From assembly GCA_002497985.1 (NCBI GenBank), contig DAFQ01000037.1, forward strand, positions 1-14,473: DNA of 14,473 nt, written 5' to 3'. The notes beneath the pieces were generated by a model that saw only the letters and a program-made list of their open reading frames with translations, had not been told where the DNA came from and ran no database searches. Positions 1 to 5,945 of the stretch are shown here, one piece after another (the stretch's first letter is position 1; every line of letters begins with the position of its first letter). Origin of the DNA: Euryarchaeota archaeon UBA4. GTDB taxonomy: Archaea > Thermoplasmatota > Poseidoniia > Poseidoniales > Thalassarchaeaceae. A program made the position numbers and the translations under genes.

Positions 1-1200
1 CTTACTACTGGTTCTGTTGTGGTTGCAGTAATGGAGCTGGACACAAGCTTCGAACTTACGGATTTCCTTTCTGAAGATGAAATGGAAGTTATGCAAGTAA
101 GGGAGGACATTTATGATTCGTATGACGCGGCTGCTTGGAAGTCTGTCGACATAATTATTGAGCCTGAAATAGGGTCTTCTTCACTATCAAATGAACGCGA
201 TATTCTGAGAGGGCTGGACTTCCTAGACACGAGGATTTCGGGAATACCGGAAGTTGTTAATCCCGCCAGTACTGTTTCTGACAGGCCTTCTTATGACGGA
301 TTGTACCCCATACTCAGGGATGCAGTTGAGAATGACCCATCCTTCGGGGAAACTTACCATCTGGACATCTTTGAAGGGGAGTTGGACATCACAGATGGCT
401 TCAATGATGGGGACATAGCAGCAGCGGTTAGATCACTACTCTCCAACGATACCACGGGCGATGCACTGCGCGGGGCGAGCTGGTCTGAAAGGGTATCTGG
501 ACATGTGGCTCTGACCGAAGACGGGAGCAGTATCTTGTATCTGAAAATGAGCATTGATGTAGTTGCTAGGAACAGTGAAGATTCAGCTAGAGTTTCAGAG
601 ATATTCAAGAATCAGGCGAGCCTGATTGAGAATGAGGACGGATTGATTGACTGCAGGGCATATGCTACGGGGGACGTCGTAATGATAGATGGGATACTTT
701 CAGGGCTAGTCGTCTCACAAATCGAGTCGACGGGAATCAGTCTGCTAGTATCGATAATGGTCCTATTCCTCCTGACTAGGAGGCTTGGACAGTCCCTGGT
801 GGTAATATTGCCAGTAGGGCTTGCTGGGGCCTGGGTAGTCGGTTCGATGGCGACACTGGGGCTAAACTGGAATGTTTTGACAATAATGATTACCGCACTA
901 ACAATCGGCCTTGGGATTGATTACTCAATTCATGTATGGAGGAGTTTCGAAACTAATCGAGAAAGAGGCATGGGGGTCTGGAAGGCCATGAGAGATATGT
1001 ACGCAACAACTGGGACTGCCCTCCTGATGTCCGCAGGTACGACGATTTGCGGTTTCCTGGTCTTGATGCTCTCCCCGATTCCAGTGATTAGGGACTTCGG
1101 GGTGGTAAGTTCGATTTCTGTCGCCTTTTCATTCATACTAGCCCTGTTCGTTCTCCCGGTTCTTCTTGCAGCCGAGGTTAGAACTGCAAACGGGGACTAG
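1..1200 (+). CDS. RND/MMPL-family membrane transporter-like protein, C-terminal part (5' truncated by window)
   Basis: The frame is open from base 1, so the true start lies upstream; the GTG at 19 and ATG at 31 are internal. The visible 399 residues have an extracytoplasmic domain of about 230 residues (nt 30-700) and then a block of about five hydrophobic helices (nt 700-1185). The glycine-rich helix at nt 907-933 reads GLGIDYSIH, the hallmark of the sterol-sensing/MMPL-like half of RND proteins. The early LDTSFELTDFLSE stretch also resembles the region after the first helix of archaeal RND proteins. RND proteins of this type are predicted exporters driven by an ion gradient; the substrate here cannot be told. 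Only the C-terminal repeat appears to be present. The gene ends in TAG at 1198-1200, overlapping the stop codon of the convergent DUF2240 gene. Confidence 0.82.
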   Translation, partial: LTTGSVVVAVMELDTSFELTDFLSEDEMEVMQVREDIYDSYDAAAWKSVDIIIEPEIGSSSLSNERDILRGLDFLDTRISGIPEVVNPASTVSDRPSYDGLYPILRDAVENDPSFGETYHLDIFEGELDITDGFNDGDIAAAVRSLLSNDTTGDALRGASWSERVSGHVALTEDGSSILYLKMSIDVVARNSEDSARVSEIFKNQASLIENEDGLIDCRAYATGDVVMIDGILSGLVVSQIESTGISLLVSIMVLFLLTRRLGQSLVVILPVGLAGAWVVGSMATLGLNWNVLTIMITALTIGLGIDYSIHVWRSFETNRERGMGVWKAMRDMYATTGTALLMSAGTTICGFLVLMLSPIPVIRDFGVVSSISVAFSFILALFVLPVLLAAEVRTANGD

Positions 1201-1814
1201 TTGGCGCCTATCGCACTATCAATTATTGACATGTCGAGTCCCTGTTCCCTTGCCACCAGTGCCAGAGACATCCACAGGGTCACGTTTCCCAATGACCTTC
1301 TCTTGCGTTGTGCCCTTCTAACGACTTCTTTCCCTTCCAATCCAGACTTCTCGCTAATTATCGATATCAGAACTGGAATTGATCCCTCGGCCCAGTCTGG
1401 AGGGTATTTTCCCGAATTATCGGATTCACTAATCACCATCACAGAGGGGCCCTTCCCTACACCCTCGGACATACTTTGAGCCCTCTTTGATGGCCCGGGG
1501 GAATTCATCAATTGGTGGAGAATGGGGCTCCAACCGAGTGGCGGGAAGGAAATCTCAAGGCCCTCTAATGGAGCGATTCCATCCACTGAATCTACTAACC
1601 ATCCAGAATCTAGCATCTTTTCTAGAACTGACAATGCGTCAACGGGGGAAAACCAATGAAATTCCAATGACCAGAGTCTTGTAAGTTCACCACTAGAGAG
1701 ATTTGTGTTTCCAGCGCCTTGGAATGTGCAGGTGATCAAACGGCGGACCTCCTCCGTGGATGCATCCCCAGACACGATGAGGATACCCGGTATGTGGTTG
1801 AAAGGTGTTGTCAT
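1197..1814 (-). CDS. DUF2240 family archaeal protein
   Basis: A protein of 205 aa. The N-terminal half has a winged-helix-like section (about residues 24-85) around LEFHWFSPVDALSVLEKML. The C-terminal part (about 145-200) is helical and basic, with RRAQRKRRSLGNVTLWMSLA. Both blocks match my memory of the archaeal DUF2240 family: a TPF/SxxE segment, an RDWFSPxQA-like motif, a helical region and a final region predicting VAREQGLDMS. The family has no established biochemical role; a DNA- or RNA-binding regulator is only a guess. The middle (about 105-130) is a low-complexity linker that makes the protein longer than haloarchaeal members. The ATG at 1814 lies within 41 bases of the divergent HEAT-repeat gene. 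A GTG at 1775 is a possible later start that keeps all the recognised family sequence. The 3' end overlaps the convergent RND gene by four bases. Confidence 0.72.
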   Translation of the reverse strand: MTTPFNHIPGILIVSGDASTEEVRRLITCTFQGAGNTNLSSGELTRLWSLEFHWFSPVDALSVLEKMLDSGWLVDSVDGIAPLEGLEISFPPLGWSPILHQLMNSPGPSKRAQSMSEGVGKGPSVMVISESDNSGKYPPDWAEGSIPVLISIISEKSGLEGKEVVRRAQRKRRSLGNVTLWMSLALVAREQGLDMSIIDSAIGAN

Positions 1815-1855
1815 CAGAGGAACAGGTAGTCAGTCAATTGAATAATGCCGGCACT

Positions 1856-3085
1856 ATGCGCGGGTCGATACAAGTGGCTAGGGAATACATTGCCAGAGAC
1901 CCCCGGACGGGCCGCCCACTGACCAGAAGTGGAAAGAAGGACGAGGTGGACATCCGACTACTGCTTCCACCCGAAGGACTCTGGAGGGTTGTTCCCGAGT
2001 CAGAGATTATCGGTCTTGCTAGTGGCTCCAAGGGGCCGATTGAGTTGCCCAGAACTGTGGGTGGGGGCTTTGCAAGGAGGCAGGACGGGATATTGGCCCT
2101 TCACAGGGTAATGGAAAGTCAGATGTTAGAAGCCCATGAAGTTCTTCTGGGATGCTTGGATGACGATTCGCCAGAAATCAGGACTCTTGCCCTTAGTTCT
2201 CTCCCATCATTCTCACTGAGGAAGCATGAGGGACTTCTACAGTGTCTATCGGACAGGCTCCTAGATGGAGATGATATCGTAAGGGGTGAAGCAATGATTG
2301 CATTGAAGAAAATGGCGCCGATTTTCCCTTCTGGGTGTGAATCGATACTGCGTAGGGAGTTAAGGGATGACCGTAAGAAACACCGGGATAGCGCATTTGT
2401 GGCTCTAAAGATGACGGCTGAGAGTTGGGCGGAAACTGGGTGCCTTCATCTTGATGAATTAATTCGGGAGGAGGATGTAGATCTGCGTAGGAGGGGTTCA
2501 AAGATCCTCAGGGTTCTTGCCTCCAAGTCTAGCGCTGAAGTTTGGGACCTCATTGGCTGGTGTCTAGAGGACGTAGATCCCGAAGTTAGGAGAAACTCTG
2601 CTAAAACTCTGAACTCATTGGCCGGTTCTGAACCACGAATAGCTGCAATATTAGTAGAGGTTGCTATGTCCGATGATGACTCAGGAGTTAGAAAGTCGGC
2701 AATTACTGCGCTCAAGAGGCTCGATATGCAAAGCCCCAGGGTTTCGAAGATGATTCTGGATGGGGCCCGGGATAGGGACTACAACCTGCGCAAGGCATGC
2801 ATAGATTTGTTGACAATAATTCTCAGCGGAAATGAACTCAGGGAAACTGCTTCGGAGCTGCTCAAGCAAGAGACGCGTCCGGACCTCAGGAAGAGGCTGA
2901 GTTCCCTTGCCATAGATATTGAAATGGAGGGTTCAGAAGAGGAGAAGAATCGCTTCCTGGCAGCACTTGATACGCCGGCTATTTCCGATGAAGACGCCCC
3001 CTTGGAGGAAAGGGCGGTAGAGCGGTCCAAGGGTGAACATCATAAACAGGAGTTAGGTCGGCCGGAAAGCGAGGGAAGTCCATGA
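1856..3085 (+). CDS. HEAT-repeat protein, head of the helicase-TusA-RibA run
   Basis: The protein is 409 aa from the ATG at 1856. A GTG at 1805 and TTG at 1808 would add about 17 residues but overlap the start of the divergent DUF2240 gene. Residues from about 75 to 365 form repeated helix pairs typical of HEAT/PBS-lyase-like repeats, with the recurring pattern DDSPEIRTLALSSL, DDIVRGEAMIAL, VDPEVRRNSAKTL, DDSGVRKSAITAL and DYNLRKACIDLL. Such solenoids are protein-binding scaffolds and carry no active site. The N-terminal 70 residues are not repeat-like and hold RDPRTGRPLTRSG, rich in basic residues. The last 50 residues are acidic, probably disordered. There is no signal peptide or membrane helix, so it is probably cytoplasmic. 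It overlaps the next gene by ATGA, which suggests translational coupling. The partner is unknown; the RNA helicase two genes downstream is an obvious candidate. Confidence 0.8.
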   Translation: MRGSIQVAREYIARDPRTGRPLTRSGKKDEVDIRLLLPPEGLWRVVPESEIIGLASGSKGPIELPRTVGGGFARRQDGILALHRVMESQMLEAHEVLLGCLDDDSPEIRTLALSSLPSFSLRKHEGLLQCLSDRLLDGDDIVRGEAMIALKKMAPIFPSGCESILRRELRDDRKKHRDSAFVALKMTAESWAETGCLHLDELIREEDVDLRRRGSKILRVLASKSSAEVWDLIGWCLEDVDPEVRRNSAKTLNSLAGSEPRIAAILVEVAMSDDDSGVRKSAITALKRLDMQSPRVSKMILDGARDRDYNLRKACIDLLTIILSGNELRETASELLKQETRPDLRKRLSSLAIDIEMEGSEEEKNRFLAALDTPAISDEDAPLEERAVERSKGEHHKQELGRPESEGSP

Positions 3086-3366
3086 GCGAAGTCGTTGACG
3101 AGAAAGCAGAGCGATTCGAGCTCCTGTGGGATGGAATGGCATCTGGCAGATACAATCGAACAAAGGCCCTGAAATTCCGACAATACATGAGGCAGCATGT
3201 GCTCCAGAAGTTCCACAAGAGGAAGCCCACACAGTTTGCATCAGTCCAGGACAACCACTACAATCACAACTTCTCCAGTAAGGATCAGTTTCTGACTAAG
3301 GAGAACTGCAAGAAGTACTGGATGGGCGAGCTTCAGGCGGAAATCCAAGAGTCGGAGAACTTCTGA
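3082..3366 (+). CDS. Conserved-looking 94-aa protein of unknown function
   Basis: A small protein that I do not recognise. It starts with ATG at 3082 in a four-base ATGA overlap with the HEAT-repeat gene and ends 15 bases before the helicase start, so it is firmly inside the run. The sequence is rich in basic and aromatic residues in the centre (RYNRTKALKFRQYMRQH, then KFHKRKP) with an acidic start and end. It contains many His, Asn, Tyr and Lys residues (DNHYNHNF) and a single Cys at about residue 76. No membrane helix, signal peptide or zinc motif is visible. The composition would fit a small nucleic-acid-binding or adaptor protein, but that is inference from composition and gene context only. 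Confidence 0.75.
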   Translation: MSEVVDEKAERFELLWDGMASGRYNRTKALKFRQYMRQHVLQKFHKRKPTQFASVQDNHYNHNFSSKDQFLTKENCKKYWMGELQAEIQESENF

Positions 3367-3381
3367 TCCTGGGGAATTCAC

Positions 3382-4806
3382 ATGAGTAATACGGTCAAAG
3401 GATTTGACAGGTGGGACTTGGATAGTCACATCTCAAAGGCGATTTCAGAACGAGGATGGGAAGAGCCCACGGAAATTCAGATTGAGGCCATCCCTCATGC
3501 CAGAAAGGGCCGTGATGTCGTAGGACAGGCAAAAACTGGATCTGGAAAAACCGCTGCCTTTGGCATTCCCGCAATAGAGAGGTGCGAAGTAATAGGCAAG
3601 ATCCAGGCGATCATCCTTTGCCCCACTAGAGAGCTTGCAGTGCAGGTCTCCGAAGAGATGGGGGTCCTCCAGGGAGAAAAGGGACTGAATATTGAGACAG
3701 TCTATGGGGGAACCGATATCGAAAAGCAGGCCAAGAGACTTGACGCTGGGGCCGATATGGTGGTCGGAACCCCTGGCCGGGTTATCGATATGGCCAAGCG
3801 TGGTCATCTGAAAATGGAAGATATCGAGCTTTTCTGCTTGGACGAGGCCGACAGGATGCTAGATATGGGATTCTTCCCTGACGTCCTGTGGATTTTCGAA
3901 CGTACCATCAATAGGGAACAGACCCTACTTTTCAGTGCCACATTCCCCCAGGAAGTATTGGAAGCTGCTGAGGAATTCCTGAACGACCCAGTTCACGTAA
4001 TGAGCGAGGACCTGGAGGTCGAAGTTCCAGAGATCGCGCAGTTTGCAATTAAGGTCGGAAGGGCGAACAAACTATGGGCACTGGGGAGAATAATCGGTAA
4101 TTCTGAGGATGGTTCCCAGATTCTAATTTTCACCAACACCAAAAGAATGGTCGAATTGATAGTTGAGAGGCTGGGTAAGTTCAGGTTCAGAGCGGTTGGG
4201 CTGCATGGCGATATGCCACAGAACAAGAGGGAACGTGTCCTCGACTCATTCAGGGACGGTTCTGAATCCATCGTAGTCGCAACAGATGTAGCTGCTAGAG
4301 GACTGGATGTCGACGGCATTACGCATGTTGTAAATTATGATCTACCCGATGATACTGAAGTCTACGTGCATAGGATTGGTAGAACCGGCAGAATGGGGAA
4401 GAAGGGAGAGGCCTGGAGCTTCGCCACTGGTGCTGAAGTTACCTTAGTCGACAAGATTTGTTCGACATGGGGGCTTGAGATTCCATTTACCGAGCCACCA
4501 GCCCTACCGGATAACAGAGATAGGGACTTCATTCCGAGAAGGGATGACTGGGACGAGGTTTCCGATCACTTTGGCATGGTTCGAGTGAATATGAAGATCG
4601 GTGAATCGAAAACTACCAAGAGGGCTCTGATTGATTGGATAGTAAAGGAATCCAGAATCCCCGAGATAGCAATAGGGGAGGTGACCGCGGGAGACAGTGA
4701 AACCATTGTCGAGATTCACGTGGAGAAGGTTGCATACGTAATCGATGTAATCAAGGGAAGGGAGTTCCTAGGAAATTCTCTAGAGCCGGCAATTGTTAAT
4801 TCATGA
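3382..4806 (+). CDS. DEAD-box ATP-dependent RNA helicase with DbpA-like RNA-binding C-terminus
   Basis: A 474-aa protein with all the classical DEAD-box motifs in order: Q motif around residues 8-38 (F8, PTEIQ 29-33), Walker A AKTGSGKT 50-57, PTREL 81-85, TPGR 130-133, DEAD 154-157, SAT 185-187, ATDVAARGLD 300-309 and HRIGRTGR 330-337. These give ATP-dependent unwinding of short RNA duplexes. After the helicase core, residues about 397-472 (GMVRVNMKIGES through IKGREFLGNSLEP) resemble the DbpA/CsdA RRM-like domain (PF03880), which in bacteria tethers the helicase to structured RNA such as 23S rRNA. A role in ribosome assembly or RNA decay is therefore likely. A cold-adaptation role is possible but not shown. 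The ATG at 3382 lies 15 bases after the 94-aa gene, and the stop overlaps the next start by ATGA. Confidence 0.95.
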   Translation: MSNTVKGFDRWDLDSHISKAISERGWEEPTEIQIEAIPHARKGRDVVGQAKTGSGKTAAFGIPAIERCEVIGKIQAIILCPTRELAVQVSEEMGVLQGEKGLNIETVYGGTDIEKQAKRLDAGADMVVGTPGRVIDMAKRGHLKMEDIELFCLDEADRMLDMGFFPDVLWIFERTINREQTLLFSATFPQEVLEAAEEFLNDPVHVMSEDLEVEVPEIAQFAIKVGRANKLWALGRIIGNSEDGSQILIFTNTKRMVELIVERLGKFRFRAVGLHGDMPQNKRERVLDSFRDGSESIVVATDVAARGLDVDGITHVVNYDLPDDTEVYVHRIGRTGRMGKKGEAWSFATGAEVTLVDKICSTWGLEIPFTEPPALPDNRDRDFIPRRDDWDEVSDHFGMVRVNMKIGESKTTKRALIDWIVKESRIPEIAIGEVTAGDSETIVEIHVEKVAYVIDVIKGREFLGNSLEPAIVNS

Positions 4807-5126
4807 ATTCATTACAATTTACGGTGAAAGGTATGAAAGAAGGGGGAAAAGTCTCCAGGACCTTGAATCTTCTAGGATTCTTCTGCCCGATTCCAATACA
4901 CGAAACTAAGGCGGCCATATTCTCACTTACTGCTCAACATGAATCGAATACGGCTTGGGTTCTCGAGGTTGTTTGTGACGATCCGGAAACACTCCGTGAC
5001 ATTCCCACCCTGTGCGACAGAATGGGAGTAAATCTTCTAGAAGTAGTAGAGAATTCAGGAGAGTATGTATTCTTTATCAGTAACACCTCCGATAATCGTT
5101 TGAAGGGAGCTGGACAAGATGAATAG
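4803..5126 (+). CDS. TusA/SirA-like sulfur carrier family protein
   Basis: A 107-aa protein of the TusA (SirA/YedF) family. The signature Cys-Pro-X-Pro is at residues 28-31 (CPIP), following LNLLG and followed by the helix HETKAAI. The later DDPETLRDIPTLC block matches the DDPxTxxDIP region of TusA. In the family the motif cysteine carries a persulfide to partners in tRNA thiolation, molybdenum cofactor or related sulfur pathways; the recipient here cannot be read from the sequence. The family is usually about 75-85 residues. This one has about 15 extra N-terminal and 10 extra C-terminal residues. An alternative start at ATG 4833 (residue 11) would remove most of the N-terminal extra. It overlaps the helicase by four bases and ribA by eight, so it is translated within the run. 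Confidence 0.88.
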   Translation: MNSLQFTVKGMKEGGKVSRTLNLLGFFCPIPIHETKAAIFSLTAQHESNTAWVLEVVCDDPETLRDIPTLCDRMGVNLLEVVENSGEYVFFISNTSDNRLKGAGQDE

Positions 5127-5751
5127 GGGCAAAGTCAGAATTCAAGAAACGGGAGAAATTCCGGCTGATGCTAGACTCCCCACAGATAAAGGTGATTTCA
5201 GAATCAGAGTTTTCAACGATTCTGATACTGGCATGGATCACGTTGCCCTGACACTTGGAGAGATGCAGGGTCCCAATCCGGTCCTACTTAGGGTGCATTC
5301 AGAATGTCTTACTGGTGATGCTTTCGGGAGCCTCAGATGCGACTGCGGACCCCAATTGGATGCTGCTATCAGTATGATACAGGAAGTTGGCTGGGGGTGC
5401 ATTCTCTACCTGAGGCAGGAAGGGAGAGGGATTGGTCTTCATGCCAAAATTCAGGCTTACAATCTACAGGACAAGGGGGCTGATACAGTGGAAGCTAATC
5501 TCCTCCTAGGGCACCCGGCAGATGCACGTGACTACGGGATTGCATCGGAAATCCTGAGTTTGATTGGAATCGATAGCGTATGTCTACTCACAAATAATCC
5601 AGATAAAATAGGGCAATTGTCTTCATACGGAATTAATGTCGAGGAACGAATGCCACTTGTCGTGGGCGTGGGAGAGGAAAATCGAGATTACCTATCAATA
5701 AAGGTCGACAAGATGGGGCATGACATAGCCAACGAAGACCTAGAAAGGTGA
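5119..5751 (+). CDS. ribA: GTP cyclohydrolase II
   Basis: A single-domain 210-aa enzyme, the usual length for GTP cyclohydrolase II. It opens the imidazole ring of GTP, releasing formate and pyrophosphate, to give the first committed riboflavin precursor. Zinc ligands are visible as C63, C74 and C76 in HSECLTGDAFGSLRCDCG. The GTP-binding RQEGRGIG is at 99-106, and D135 and R137 (in HPADARDYG) align by a constant offset with the catalytic Asp126 and Arg128 of the E. coli enzyme. LLTNNPDKI near 156-164 supplies the guanine-site Thr/Lys region. No fused DHBP synthase (RibB) domain is present. The ATG at 5119 overlaps the TusA-like gene by eight bases and has AAGGGAG nine bases upstream, a fair ribosome-binding site. 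Many archaea use the unrelated GTP cyclohydrolase III (ArfA), so a bacterial-type enzyme suggests acquisition by transfer. Confidence 0.96.
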   Translation: MNRGKVRIQETGEIPADARLPTDKGDFRIRVFNDSDTGMDHVALTLGEMQGPNPVLLRVHSECLTGDAFGSLRCDCGPQLDAAISMIQEVGWGCILYLRQEGRGIGLHAKIQAYNLQDKGADTVEANLLLGHPADARDYGIASEILSLIGIDSVCLLTNNPDKIGQLSSYGINVEERMPLVVGVGEENRDYLSIKVDKMGHDIANEDLER

Positions 5752-5766
5752 ACCTGGATCGAGATA

Positions 5767-5842
5767 TGGGGCCGTGACCGGGACTTGAACCCGGGCCGGC
5801 GGGACCACAACCCACCGTGCTAACCGCTACACTATCACAGCC
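5767..5842 (-). tRNA. tRNA-His (GTG anticodon), intron-less
   Basis: Read on the minus strand, this folds as a complete cloverleaf. The acceptor stem GCTGTGA (5841-5835) pairs with TCACGGC with one G-U pair. U8-A9 are followed by a four-pair D stem with GG in the loop. The anticodon stem GTGGG/CCCGC encloses loop TTGTGGT with anticodon GTG at 5808-5806, and the T arm is CCGGG-TTCAAGT-CCCGG. The identity element of tRNA-His is present: an extra G at position -1 (5842) faces C73. The CCA end is also encoded (5769-5767). The 3' end lies 15 bases from the convergent ribA stop. Confidence 0.96.
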
Positions 5843-5855
5843 GTCTGTGGCTTCA

Positions 5856-5871
5856 ACGGGCAAAGGCCCGT
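5856..5871. repeat. Short perfect inverted repeat upstream of tRNA-His
   Basis: ACGGGC at 5856-5861 and GCCCGT at 5866-5871 are exact reverse complements separated by AAAG. The repeat touches the candidate TATA element and lies between it and the tRNA, in a 103-base stretch between tRNA-His and the secreted-protein gene that holds no other obvious feature. It could be an operator or a chance hairpin. Confidence 0.45.
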
Positions 5872-5878
5872 ATATCAA
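5871..5878 (-). promoter_or_regulatory. Candidate TATA box for tRNA-His (possibly shared with the divergent secreted-protein gene)
   Basis: The sequence TGATATA on the minus strand (TATATCA on plus) is centred about 32 bases upstream of the tRNA 5' end, which would put the start site some 6 bases before the tRNA, the normal archaeal spacing. Read on the plus strand the same element could drive the gene starting at 5946 with a leader of roughly 40 bases. This is a pattern match only. Confidence 0.4.
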
Positions 5879-5945
5879 CAGTTTTGCAACAATGACTTCT
5901 GACAAGTGACCAACGGGTTGAAGCGCGACTTGCCTCCGTGTAGGG

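Noticed and set aside
5892..5909. Five-codon upstream ORF in the leader of the surface-protein gene
   Set aside because: Such short frames are common by chance, and there is no ribosome-binding site or sign of conservation.
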